64,000 nucleotides of DNA, taken from positions 16,416,885 to 16,480,884 of the forward strand of contig NC_092029.1 of assembly GCF_042242105.1 (NCBI RefSeq), read 5' to 3'. Position 1 is the stretch's first letter; every line of letters starts with the position of its first letter. Source of the DNA: Pempheris klunzingeri (lineage: Eukaryota; Chordata; Actinopteri; Acropomatiformes; Pempheridae). This document shows positions 38,377 through 50,105 of the stretch, in pieces. Both the position numbers and the translations under genes were made by a program. Under the pieces are notes generated by a model. That model saw only the letters and a program-made list of their open reading frames with translations, did no database searches and had not been told where the DNA came from.

Positions 38377-39912
38377 TCAAGTCATTTTATTGTTGATGTT
38401 TTGGTTTTGTCCGCACCAGTACAACTTGTCCTCTCCTCTCCTCCTCCTCCTCCACTGGCAGAGCAGAAGCATGCGGAAGGTCTTCTGAAAGGTCTTGTTG
38501 CAGAGGGCGTAGCACATGGGGTTGATGGTGCTGTTGACGTAGCACAGCCAGTAGCCCAGGTTCCACAGGGACGTAGGGATGCAATCGGCACAGAAGGTGG
38601 AGATGAGCACCATGATGTTGTACGGCGTCCACGTGAGGATGAAGGCCAGGAGGATGGCGCTGAGGGTCTGGGCCGCCTTCTTCTCCTTCACCAGCACCAT
38701 CCTCTTCCTCTTGGTGATCTGGTTCTTCAGGACGGCGTCCATGGGTTTGGAGGTGGTGGAGGAGGAAGGGGAGGCGTTTTTGGCGGGCGGCTCTGCTTCA
38801 GCAGGGCTGGGTGTTGCAACGGTAGGATTGCCGTTTTTGCCCTTTGATCCAGGTTTGAACTTGTAAGAGATTTGCTTTTTACTGTTCTTCTTCTGAGGGG
38901 TGGAAAAATACTGATCTTCTGTATAATCGATCACCTGCCCGTTCTTATTACTTTGTCCACTACCTTGCTCTTTGAATGATCCTTGTGGGGTGTCTATTGA
39001 AACATGATGCTCCTCCTCTTCAGATGAGGTGTAGCTGTTAAAGGAAGTGACCTGATCTGCTTTCACCCATGCTTCATCTGACCTAGTAGTGGTTTTAGTG
39101 GCATTACTTTGGTTCGATGAGGACCAGGAGGCCTGACTCCGGTCTCTCTTCTCTCTGGTGAAATGAAAACAAGAATGAATGATAGTTTTTTGTGGTTTAG
39201 CCCCCTCTGGAACGGTTTCTGTTGAGAGGCCTTGCAGCTCTGCCAGATCTTTGGTCCGTTTCTGAGTCTCCTTGTAGATCCTACAGTAAAGGATCGTCAT
39301 AACAGAGACTGGGATGTAGAAGGCAGCGATGGCTGTCCCAAACGTGATCACAGGCTCTGTTAAAAACTGGATCTGGCACTGGTCAGGAGGCACATTTCTC
39401 TCCCCTACAAAGTACTGCCAGCACAGAATGGGTGGCGCCCAGAGAGCAAAAGACACCAGCCATGCAAGGCCTATCATGATGGCAGCTCTCTTTGGAGTCC
39501 GTTTAGCCCTGTAAGTCAGCGGCCTCGTAATGGAGAAGTACCTGTCAAAGCTGATGACGAGTAAGTTCATAACTGAAGCATTGCTAGCCACATAATCCAC
39601 TGCTAGCCAGAGATCACATGCAATGTTTCCCAAGGACCAGTAGCCCATCAGGATATATGTGGTGTATAAGTTCATGGACAACACTCCTATGATGAGGTCA
39701 GCAAAAGCCAAACTCAGTAGGTAGTAGTTGTTCACAGTCTTCAGCTGGCTGTTGACTTTGAAGGACAGCAACACCAGCACGTTACCAACAATAGTTATCA
39801 AGCTGACGATGGCCGACACCGTAGCGATGGCTATAACCTCCCAAAGGCTGTGGGGAGCAGCCTGGACATGTGATGAGTCGGCAAAAGTGCTGTTAGGAGG
39901 GTCTACATCCAT
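38377..39912 (-). CDS. chrm5: Muscarinic acetylcholine receptor M5
   Basis: Class A GPCR that binds acetylcholine and, as an M1/M3/M5-type receptor, couples to Gq/11 and phospholipase C. One uninterrupted 511-residue exon. Visible: N-glycosylation sequon at N7; TM1 with GN at 43-44; Asp72 (2.50); Asp106 (3.32), which binds the amine, followed by Tyr107; DRY at 123-125; TM5 around 189-213; a long third intracellular loop (about 214-412, Ser/Thr/Lys-rich) ending in the basic [19 protein letters not shown]6 with Trp428, Tyr431 and Asn432; TM7 with Tyr454, Tyr458 and NPMCY at 464-468. The tail [18 protein letters not shown] with KLYW is characteristic of M5 rather than M1 or M3. An intronless coding region with a spliced 5' leader is usual for this family. 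It is probably one of the teleost chrm5 duplicates; a or b cannot be decided here. Confidence 0.95.
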   Translation of the reverse strand: MDVDPPNSTFADSSHVQAAPHSLWEVIAIATVSAIVSLITIVGNVLVLLSFKVNSQLKTVNNYYLLSLAFADLIIGVLSMNLYTTYILMGYWSLGNIACDLWLAVDYVASNASVMNLLVISFDRYFSITRPLTYRAKRTPKRAAIMIGLAWLVSFALWAPPILCWQYFVGERNVPPDQCQIQFLTEPVITFGTAIAAFYIPVSVMTILYCRIYKETQKRTKDLAELQGLSTETVPEGAKPQKTIIHSCFHFTREKRDRSQASWSSSNQSNATKTTTRSDEAWVKADQVTSFNSYTSSEEEEHHVSIDTPQGSFKEQGSGQSNKNGQVIDYTEDQYFSTPQKKNSKKQISYKFKPGSKGKNGNPTVATPSPAEAEPPAKNASPSSSTTSKPMDAVLKNQITKRKRMVLVKEKKAAQTLSAILLAFILTWTPYNIMVLISTFCADCIPTSLWNLGYWLCYVNSTINPMCYALCNKTFQKTFRMLLLCQWRRRRRGEDKLYWCGQNQNINNKMT

Positions 39913-40000
39913 GGTGGTGTGTTATCTGTGTTACTGCTGACAGGTCAGAGACAGGTGCCCTTTTGCAGCTCCATTAAGATGTTTCCTGAAGTAAAAAGAA
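39913..40000 (-). other. chrm5: chrm5 5'-UTR with splice acceptor
   Basis: Reading the minus strand, a pyrimidine tract followed by TTACTTCAG ends at 39986, and the exon would begin at 39985, 73 bases before the start codon. This is a well-formed acceptor just upstream of the ATG. It matches the mammalian layout, in which muscarinic receptor coding exons are preceded by non-coding leader exons. The matching donor and first exon must lie to the right of 40000, that is towards or inside aven. Confidence 0.65.
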
Positions 40001-40762
40001 AAACATTAATGAGATACATTAATAATGACATATCAACTCATTTTCAAGGGATCACAAAACATCCGCTCATATATTTACTATTAGTACCGTAGTGGTAGTA
40101 GTATTCAGTTTATTTAATCATGTTGAATACTTCAGTGTACAAGCTGCAATATCATGTCTAATACAGCCGTTTACTATAATGGTGCTTTTTTGCAACAAAT
40201 TAACTCACGTAAATTTAGTTTGTGATGTTTCCACAGAAATATTGGTGATTTCTAAATATTATTTGCAGAATAATTTATCTATGAGATCAAGGGTCTTTAA
40301 GGTTGTTCAGAGCTTTGATTTATTTTAACAAACCTCAAAATCTTATATGATATAAAGAATGAAAACAATAATTAGCATTGCTTCTTTAACATTTCTGTTT
40401 TTTTGTTAGTTATCCCTGTAGCTGTGTCATTTCGTTATTAAAAATTAAATACATTATGTTTAATAAAAAACGCATTTACTTATTTTGATTTAAATATATA
40501 GCCTTGATGTAATATGTTGTGTGTAATTTATATGTCCTGTATTGCTGCAATTGTTTTCCAATAAAATAATTCTAAAATGCTGACATTCAATTTTTCTTAT
40601 TAATATGTCCACAGTAATGTGAGTATGACATGAATTATTTTGGACCAAATGATACTCGGAACCATCAGACGCCGTTTTATCTTAGGACTTCATTCAATGT
40701 AACACGCCCTCCGTTCAACTCTGAGTGTCACACGCTAAACTGTCCGGCCACACTTGACAGCA
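40001..40762. other. chrm5-aven divergent spacer; aven promoter
   Basis: AT-rich from 40080 to 40620, then a more GC-rich last 100 bases, presumably the aven core promoter and 5'-UTR. No TATA box or CRE was identified. If the chrm5 leader is spliced across this segment, it is also a chrm5 intron. Confidence 0.5.
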
Positions 40763-43085
40763 ATGGAGGCCAGACCAAGCAGAGGTAGAGGAGGCGGCTG
40801 GAAAAAAAGTGGCCGGGGAGGAAACGACAGCGACAGTTTTGGCGGTGAGCACCGGGGCAGAGGGAGAGGAGGCCACCAACGCGGCCGGGGCAAAAGAGAC
40901 CACCACCGCGGTCGTGGACGCGGGGGAGGCGCCCATGTAGCGGAGTTCCATCACCGGGTGAGAGAGCGTGGAAGTTGCGTTGTGGCCCCATTAAGCTGCT
41001 CCACCAAACCAAGTTCAAAAAAAGTAATATTTTTGTGGTTGCGTTTTGAAGAAAACACACGGACGGTTCGTGGACGACGCTGTAAAACTCAACATCAAAA
41101 CTTAACCTCCTTGTCAATTCGGCCTAATTAGCATTCATTTTAGCGTAATTATGAGCCTTTTTGCTCCAAAAGTGGCTTTGAAACATTGAACACTTTACTG
41201 TACTGTAACGCACATTCATAATGCGCATAATGAGGCCCTATTAGACTGATGGAGCGAAGCCTGTTTGGTTTACCATTACATTATCAGTGTTTGATCTTGG
41301 ATATGGCACTACTACAGAGTGCTTCTTCACTGTCACTGGGATGTTCTGTCACTTGATGCTCCCGCCATGGTAACTACAAAATTAGACAGGGAAACAATAG
41401 GGGCTCTGTGATTGCAATCATACAGATCTCCTTTGGTACATAGGGGCTCCTTGATTGCAATTATAAAAATCTCCTTTGATGCATCCATAGCTACCATGGG
41501 GTCTTTGATGATATTGTTGAAAAAATGGCTCTGTTTTTTTTTTGGTTTGTGTGTTAGTTTATGAGTGAGTTTTGACAGGAAAACCACACCGTGTCCTTCT
41601 GATGCATCACCTGCTGCCCATTTCCATGACAACATTATCAAAGGTTTGTGCAGCTACGTGACAAAACGGGAAGAAATCTATGACTCATGAGATGAGACAA
41701 ATTTAATGAGTTCAGATTTGGCGTGGACGTCTGTTCTTTGTCATACAGTCATGCCATTTACCTTGACTCTTTTGTCAGGCTTCGCTACCACTCATGAGTA
41801 AGAGCTATGTGTTAACAAACACTTTACAAAACGCTCTTTGAATTATACTTTGTGGAGCATTTTTGTCGTGGAAAGAAAAAAATCATATTCACAGTGTCCA
41901 AGGCTAGCTGGCCCTGAGTTTTTGATAGTAGTAAGAATAAAGCAAACAAAAATGAATCACTTTCTGACACAGTCTGCCAATTCTCTATGATGTGATCTAC
42001 AACAGTAGCAAGTATCAAAATACAGGTTTTTATTTCTGAATGTGTGTGAGCCTCCTGTGTGTTTGTAAGATGAATAAAAAAGTATCTTTCCAGTGCTTAA
42101 GATGACATTTTTTATTAAATAACTATTTTTTTGATCATCAGTCCAAAAAATATTCAATTTACAATGGTACAAAACAGACAGAGCAGCAAATCCTCACATG
42201 GGAGGAGTGGGTAGCTGCAAATTCTCACCATTTTTGCTTAAAAAGCAAATTAAATGATTATTTGATTATGACAATATGTCACTTCTACAGTGTTCATCTC
42301 TTGTAGGCAAAGCCTGAAAAGTCTGTCCCATCCTTGCTAGTTTCAAATGGGGAATTGTTGAAGTATGCATGCAAGATGTTTTTTCCCCCCTGAACTATTC
42401 AGTTTTCTTACATACTGTTTGGCTCCATGTAAAATTGGCAAAATTAGCTTAGCGCAGCAAAGTGGATTAAAACTCAAGGCCTTTGTATGTAAGACAACAA
42501 AGCACATGTCTGACCATTGAAGAGTGCCTGTACCCTGTGTGATGTGTAAATAGGCAGGTTTTGAACTTCTCCCTCGGCCTCTGCTTTTTCATTCTTCACA
42601 CAACTACGTCTGCCACCTTTCATGTGTACAGTTAAATGCAACACCATGTGAGTGTGCACCATTATTCCCATAATGCCTCGTCTCTCTATGATGGAAAGCT
42701 TTCTGCTCCACCTTCCAGTTGGCCCCTCAAAGCATAAAGCCTTTAGCCTTTAGTCAAGGTCTGACAGCATCGTATAATCTAGTTTGTCTGAAGCATACTG
42801 AGCCTTAAATCTCAAGGCTTAGCATGTGCCAGATGAAAAGAACTCCTGGTATCACTTTAATGTCACTTGAATCACACGTTCCTCACTGGGTTTCCCACTA
42901 TGTTCTCTTTTAGGATCAAGATGAAGGGGAGAGCTTTCAGGAGGAAGATGACAGGATGGAGGTTTTCTCCAGGAGGAAACTGGAGTCTAACTGGGATCGC
43001 TATGAGGAGTCAGAGAGGCAGGAGCCGGATGACAACACACCCACTCAGAGAGGAACAGACTACCAAGTCCTGCTGGAGTCAGCAG
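40763..43085 (+). CDS. aven: AVEN, cell death regulator, exons 1-2 (partial)
   Basis: AVEN inhibits apoptosis by binding BCL-xL and APAF1. Its N-terminal RGG region binds RNA G-quadruplexes. Exon 1, 40763-40957 (65 codons, phase 0, donor GTGAGA), is rich in Arg-Gly: RGRGGG at 7-12, RGRGRGG at 31-37 and RGRGRGG at 49-55. Exon 2, 42914-43085 (57 codons plus one base, acceptor TTTTAG, donor GTAAGG), encodes the conserved acidic block and RRKLESNWDRYEESE, QRGTDYQVLLESAG. This matches human RKIVSNWDRY and QRGTDFSVLLSSAG, including the exon phase. The ATG at 40763 is the first in frame (the frame continues upstream only through a TTG). The later exons, expected to begin with an SFSQFRFAEE-like sequence and to make up the C-terminal two thirds, were not found before the window ends. 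The gene continues to the right. Confidence 0.88.
40958..42913 (+). other. aven: aven intron 1
   Basis: About 2 kb. Contains a diverged two-copy tandem duplication of about 43 bp at 41397-41482 (shared GATTGCAAT and ATCTCCTTTG) and a family C 3'-end fragment near 42140-42260 (GCAGCAAATCCTCACAT, TTTTTGCTTAAAAA, GATTATTTGATTATGAC). No other exon recognised. Confidence 0.6.
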
Positions 43086-44914
43086 GTAAGGTCTGGTCAC
43101 GAAACACTTCAAGAGTTTGTTTTGCCGAACACACGTTAAGTGCTCAGTGGGCCTTCAGCAGGAGAGATGAGTCGGGCATCTGAGCTTCCTGTTCTTACAG
43201 TGTTTCGTCTTTTGGTCTTCGATTTGTCTATATAAATGAATTCCTTTCAAGGGTAGAATTGTATAAGCCAACACAATAATGTGACATTGACTTATAAAGC
43301 AAATATAATACTTGGACTTATTCAGTCAGCGCCTTTGATAGTAGGTATGACGAAGAAATAAAGCGTGTTTGCTTTGCTGCTCTAACATTTTGGTTCAGTA
43401 AGCACAAATATATGCTTTTTTTTTCTAATACTGATCAAACAAAAACTAGATTAAAGGAACAGTACGAGTGTGTCGTGTGTTGAGGTTTAATTTGTGGATC
43501 AGCCTTTCTGGGATAATGACATGGAAATTCACTTGGTGTCAAACACTCCACTGAGTCTAATTTACTTTAATCTTACTTTTCTGTATCCTAATTAGTTAAA
43601 AGGAAATGTCTGTCATCTTAATGGACTGTAATTGCTCTGTATGGACTTTACTGTCAGGTTGCTGATCCTTGTTTGTCTTTGTTCGCTGTAGTAATTTCAG
43701 CCTCAGTAGTCGGTGTTTGGCCCCCTGGGCCCTCAACAGCCTCATCCCCATTTCTTTTGATAATTCTTCCCCCAAAGGAACACAAGTAAGCTCAGTGTTT
43801 ACTGATTAGAGAAGAGCTTGAGATTCCTTTATATTTAGGCCTGATTGTTGGAAAACAGCCCCAGTGTGGGACTGTCACATTTAGACCATGCCTGAGGTTG
43901 GGTTAAATAAGGCAGAGGGTCACCCTCCAAAGCTGTTCACTGTTTTGCCAAAAAAAAATAAATAAAAAATGAAATATGACAGACCGGGAAGAAGGCTCCG
44001 TCTCATTTTAGCAGCTCCCACGCGTGCAGTAATTAAGCCAAAGTAACTGATGTGTGCTTTATACTGCTATGGCTGTTGGTTTCTAGTTCTTGTTAGAGAC
44101 CATCTCCTCATTAGATTTAAAAATGAAGACAAACACAGCTTCTCTGGCCTCTGTGGGTTGAAATGTATTGACCAGCAGTAACAAATTTGGCAAATTGGTA
44201 CAGTTAGAGGAATGGTGAATCAGATATTAGCAGTTGCTGTTTGAAATGTGCCCATTAAATTACAGACCAGACTATCAGTGGATAATTCTGTTACTGAAGA
44301 AAGCTTGAAAATGTCACGATTCTCTGGCAAATGTCTTTTAGTTTATTGGCAGTGCACATTGGAGATAATGATATCGTTGGAAAGTTTTAAGTCACACACT
44401 GAATCTAAAATACGCATCTTATGATTAGACTGTGAGAAGGAGTCAAGCAGTTTCAGTGAGCAGCTTCTCTTGTCTGATTGTTAACAGCATATAATGCGTA
44501 TAATGTGAAATATGAAACGTGGATTTTCCTGTACTGACGTGTTTGCAGTATTTATGTATTTAGTATTTATGACCTGAAACTTCCCTTTGGGCCTACACCC
44601 AGACTTTCATGGAATATTTGCCTCTCATTTTCATGGAATTATTTGTGTCCGTTTCCAAGTAGCTCACACCCACACACAGTTTAAGTTAGGAGCCTTCTGT
44701 CAGTGTGTTCCTGTCAGACTAGATTTGTAGTGCATCTGTCATCTCCACAAGTATTAAATCTCTCTCATTCACAAAGTGAATAGAAGAGTATAAACATGAT
44801 TAGTAATATTTACTGTAATGAACACAAGGCTCAGTGGTTTCAGTAGCTAAGAGACAAGACTGTATTTATAACCTGGCTGCATTTCCTTTGAACATTTTTA
44901 TTATGGATTAGTTT

Positions 44915-45120
44915 GCTCATTAGTTTCTTGATTATCAATTGATCACTAAGCCTTTAAAATGACCATCACAAGTCCACAGTAAATTCTTTAGATGTCTTCT
45001 TTTAGGCCACCAACATCCAGAATCCAAAAACATTCACTCACGCAAATCGTAACTTTTGAGAGGCTGAAAACAGCATTTTTTCAGTCATTTTTGTTTTTAA
45101 AAAAAAAAAAAAAAAAAAAA
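44915..45120 (+). repeat. Dispersed repeat family C, with poly-A
   Basis: Blocks TTGATTATCAATTGATC, GACCATCACAAGTCC, TTTAGATGTCTTCTTTT and ATTCACTCACGCAA follow the family order. It ends in a run of 22 A bases at 45099-45120. Confidence 0.55.
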
Positions 45121-47239
45121 TACTTCGATTGGTAAATTCTGAAAATAGGTGTTATAAAGAATGCACCATGTGGCCTGCTAATGGAAAACACATCCATCTA
45201 CTGCCTACAAGTTAAACTCTAGCTGAACCATAGCACAAATGGGCTACTACACTGGAGTCATTATGGCAGAAATCCATCTTGATGTTCAAATCCGGTGTCA
45301 CTGAGCCGTCCCTTTCACCCAGTCCCCTCTCAGCACGAGTAGATTTCATAACGTGCTTCTGCAGATAGTATAGCACTTTTTAAAGGTCTAAGGTGGAAAT
45401 GTTTGGTTTCATATTATCTAGTATTGGGTGTTTTGAATTTTATACATCAACAGGATGCGGAATGGGTATTAAGATGCCATTATGCAAACTAGGGCTACAC
45501 CAACACGTTGGCCTTGTATTCATTAACAAACGTCAGTGAGTTATTTTGTCTTCTACTGATGTGATTCACTTTCCTTTTGTTCAAAATTGGCATGTAAATG
45601 AAATGGAAAGCTTATAAATGAGATTTTACTTTCTTAGTTGTCCATTGCTTTATGTTTTGGTAAATTAGCTCTTTTCAAAGTTCTGTTATGGCTTGAAGAC
45701 GAGACTTTTATAGTTTGACTGTGGCTTAAAGCTGCACTGATCAGCTCTCTGTCTTGGTGTTAGGGCACACGGCTTTACTGTTTTGGTTCAGTCTCACTCG
45801 CCAGCTCTCGTTGGTGTTATTTTTGGCTGCAATGAGCAGTGGTGGAAAAGCTCCAACAACTTACTGTGCACCACCCGTTAAAGTTAAAGTTCACAACTGT
45901 CTGGTATACGCAGCAGAGCCTTTAGCAGTTGTTGTTGAAGTTGAGAGTGAACGTTAGGCTTGCATTAATCTGGTATCCATAAACACTTCCCCTAATTCAA
46001 TGCTAATGTTGCTTTGTGATGGCAAAATCTGTAAATAGGCAACTGTTTGCTAACATTTTTGAGTGTGAATCTTTGGGAGCCTGACAATTTGATTCTGACT
46101 CTAGTGTGTCTGATTTGATTCAGAATCGATTCAAAACCAATTCTTATCTGAAAGAACAGGAAAAAGAAGCACTATTTTCAGTCTCATGCTGTTGCACACT
46201 GGTGTCCTTAGTCCACTGAAATACAATTTGAGACAGAACTAGCAATTAAGATAAATGATCCACAGCCTCTCCACATCTCCAGCAGCCACCGTTGTATGAG
46301 ATGCTGAGCGGGCACAGAGTTTTTGATGTGAAACAGACTGAAAGGCAAATTAGTTTCTTTACATCAGAGTCCCCTATTTACAACCTATGTCTTAAAATAT
46401 TGTTCTTTTTTATTTATTTATTAAAAACTCGAATTTTTCAAGCTTTTAGTTGAGGCCATTTTTAACTCAGGTTGAGTGTTTAAGCAGCTGTTTTTATAGG
46501 ATTGTTGTTTTTTTTTCTCACGCCATTAGAGAGGAACAGAGTGTTGCAGCGGCGTGTCTCTCTCCCCTTCTCTTGCAGCGTAAATGCCAAAGGTTCTCTT
46601 GTGAGTTGTTTGACTCTCTCTGTGTTTTGCCCACATTGTCAGATTAGTCATGCCGTACAGCAAGAGGCTGCAGCTCTCTAGAGGATACTTAATTGTACGT
46701 GGGAGGCAATGCTTTCAAGAGTCGTTTTTCTGGCCAATTAAGGTAGCCGTGAAATCAGGAATTCGCCACTGAAATCTCCCTTTTTCTCTTAGCCGAAGAT
46801 ATTACAAAATACTTCCTATTGTGGAGCTTACATCACCATCACTTATTGTTTCCAAGGTGTTGAAGTGTTGCAGTACAGAATGTACAGGTCAAAAGTATGT
46901 GCAGATGTTATGTATTTCCGGATAGAAATGGCCTAGAGCAGCAGCTCTTCCAAAGATTCAAAATCCCAGAGCAGAGAGTTCGCGAGCAGAGGTTTACCGA
47001 CAGTGTGTTGGAGGCGTTAGACATGAGATTATGGTCTGATTTTGCATTTTAATGAAATGGATGAAATGTTTTTCCTACTCCACGACAAGGGTGTTGCCGG
47101 TCATAAGAAGACATGATCTGATAATGGTGCCATGCACCAAAATAAGACTGTAGCATTACAAATGGACGGGGATTGTTTTGTTTCAGACATTGAGAGCCAG
47201 AGAGCACCAGAGCTTTGTAAAAGTGAGACCATGCAACTT

Positions 47240-47570
47240 CGGAAGGTATTTAGAGATGAAACAGATTAATCGATTGAAGGTATTTAGTCATTTTTCAAGC
47301 TGAAATGACAAAAAAAGCTCTCCAGCTTCTCAAATGTATGAATGTGCAGCTTTTCTTTGTTTCCCAATAGAGGAAACTAGTTATCTGTAGGTTTTATCAG
47401 GTCAAACCAGAAATTCAGATACGTCAGTTGCACTTTGGTGATGTGCTTTTTTTTTTTTTTTTTTTTACAGTTTTCTTATGTTTTATAGACCAAACAATTA
47501 ACTGAGAATTATTTGAGAAAATTGGGGGCTAAATCGATTATAAAAACAATCATTAGTTGCAGCCCTAAAG
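47240..47570 (-). repeat. Dispersed repeat family C, inverted
   Basis: Reads as the reverse complement of the family: ATTAATCGATTGAAGG and AGCTTCTCAAATGTATG at left, ATAGACCAAACAATTAAC and AATCATTAGTTGCAGCCC at right. It is interrupted by a 20-base T-run (47447-47466). The right end, GCAGCCCTAA, is the canonical start of the element. It is one of the best preserved copies. Confidence 0.7.
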
Positions 47571-49504
47571 AACCTCAAATGAAAAGTTGAATTCATGATC
47601 AATACAATGCCCCCTCACACAAATAAGTAAGGGTTTTTTTCTACTGTAGTTATACTTTGTCTGGTATGACCAGTAGCTACTGTTGTGTTGTTGAATATTC
47701 AATTCTGATTGCTCAGTTACAGCAATCACTATTTCTGCATTTCTCATTATTTCTGTATAGCAGACCGTTGCTATGAACACAATTCTGATGACAGAGGTAT
47801 TAAAATCAATCAATCAATAAAACCATTTTTATAGTCAATACTTTGTCAAATTGTTGATTTATAGTACAAAGCCGTGCAATAAGCAGGATAAAGCCCTTAC
47901 TTAGCAAACTTAGCCAATCCTTTACATAGCTGATGTACCTGGCTTTTAAAGGGCATTGAAGGCATTTCAAAGGGCATCTTTAATTCATGTCAGGCCCAAA
48001 ATGCACTTATGATTAATTAAGAGACTAAATACAAACCCCTTTGCATATTACTTTGCTGTTTAAATAACAAAAGTGGAGTTGGGCGCACCCCTTGTGTCAA
48101 GCACTTTAGACCATAGATGAACCATAGAGACTCTTCTACTTGTGTTTCTCTGACATTATAAATAGGCGTTTAACATTATGCCTTATTGTCAGTTGTAGCA
48201 GCGGCTGCTGAGAACACATGCAAGTTTCCTACCAAGTTTGTCTGGCAAGAGCTACCGTCGGTTCATCACTACTCCAGTGCCAGGCGCAACAGATGGAGCG
48301 AGGCAGTGATTTTCTTAATAACATGGCTCAAGTGAAGGCCAGGATTATCTACAAATATATGAACCGTTATCGTCTAAAGTCTAAACAACATTTAAGATGT
48401 TCAGGAGAAGTCATTAAAGTGTAATGACAATATGGATATCTACAGCACGTTACCGTGGCAACTAGGCGGCCTTCATCCCATCATGAAGATTATGTGATAT
48501 GATTGAAAGCCCCAGAACATGTATTTATTGGAATTGGAGGTGGCATTCTTTTGTCAACATTTGAAACGAGGGCTGTACTACGGAGCTGGCTCAAGTAGTC
48601 GATTTGTGTGCCGCCTACTTCAGTAAAGAGGAACAGGTCGTTATAATGGAGACATGTGAAGAACGCTTAAACTGTTGTTGCAAATAAAGCAAAAAAGGAA
48701 CGCTGCAGAATAAGTTAATATATTATAACAGCACCTCCTGTTTATTTGTAACGTTGCAGCTGCACATTGTAAAGCTCTTATTTTATACAGCAGATTTAAA
48801 CATAATCAACTGCATTTAAGTCTGACGCTGTCCTTGGAAATCACTTTAGTTTTTGGGCTAAATCAGAGTGCCATGAATTTTATTGAGTAGTATCTGTGAT
48901 GTGTCTGCAGCTGCTGAGCCTTCATCATTCTGTCACTGTGAGGATGATCTGCTGTGAAACATTCGTCTGCGTGTGATATTACAGATGTTCGGCATCACCA
49001 GCTGAACACATGTAGGTTCCTGTGACCACTTGATACTGCGGTTTGCACCACTGAAACTGAATGGCTTCTTCACAATAATGCACGGCTCAACATGTTTGCA
49101 TCATGATTTGCGCACCCCTTCAGCTAAAGATCTGTCGCTGAGAGAGAATATCATCAGGGACAAAAGAGGCTGGCACTTTTTACAGGTGATTTCAGGGCAG
49201 TTCCCACAGCGATGGAGCCAGGTTGAGAGAGAGAGCCACCTTCTTGACAGTGAAAATCCTGACTTTAAGCTCAGCATACCTCACTAACCCACTCATCTTA
49301 CTTGCAGCACACCCCTCTGATAGAATCCTAAATCAGGAAATGTAGAGAAAAGAGATGAAACATGTTCAAGAGTTGAAATCTGCAGATCAACTTAATCCAA
49401 AGTGAGCAGAATCCAAGCTTGAAGAAACTTTATATATATTTAACTATTTTGATATATTTTTATGTCACATAATAACTTCTTTACTCTTGTGTGTTCTGCT
49501 GCTG

Positions 49505-50105
49505 TTGTTGGGGGAAAAGTAACTAAGTACATTTCCTCAAGTAGTGTATGCAAGTACAGTTTTGAGGTACTTTATGTGGGCATTTGCATTTGATGCTATT
49601 TTAATATGAACAATTTTTAATCAATATTAATAATTGATCATTAGTAGTTCATACATTGTATATTTTACTTCACCACATTAATTTGATACCTGTACTTAAC
49701 TTTACAAATCTAGAACAACAATTAATATACAAAATCCAATCAACAAATGCATTGTGATGTATTATCGTAGGTTAAATAAAGGTAAGAGTTAATTATTGAT
49801 CCCTCAGAGAAAATCCATAAACTATAATCTATATAAACTTCATGTCAATAGATGATCCCCACCTTTACTAGCTGCCACATTTAATTGATAAAAACATCAA
49901 TGTATCAACAGTCATATTCCAGTAGTATAATTAACATTATTCTGAAATTGGACATTCTGCATAATAATTCTGCACAATTCAGCTTTTTTGGTACTTAAAG
50001 TATGTACTGCTGCAAATACTTGTGTAAGGAAAATAATTATGTGTAACAGAGTATTTCTACATTGTAGTGCTGCTGGTTTTAGAGAGTGAGTACTCCTTCC
50101 ACCTC
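49505..50105 (+). repeat. Dispersed repeat family D, near full length
   Basis: Starts AAAAGTAACTAAGTACATTT, then CTCAAGTAGTGTATG and TTTTGAGGTACTTTATG. An AT-rich middle (GACATTCTGCATAATAA near 49951) precedes GGTACTTAAAGTATG and TGAGTACTCCTTCCACCTCT at the right end. It is a recognisable teleost interspersed repeat built on ACTCAAGTA/AGTACTT words. No coding sequence. Confidence 0.7.

Noticed and set aside
38401..38866. 148- and 95-codon plus-strand frames opposite chrm5
   Set aside because: Antisense shadows of the GC-rich chrm5 coding exon.
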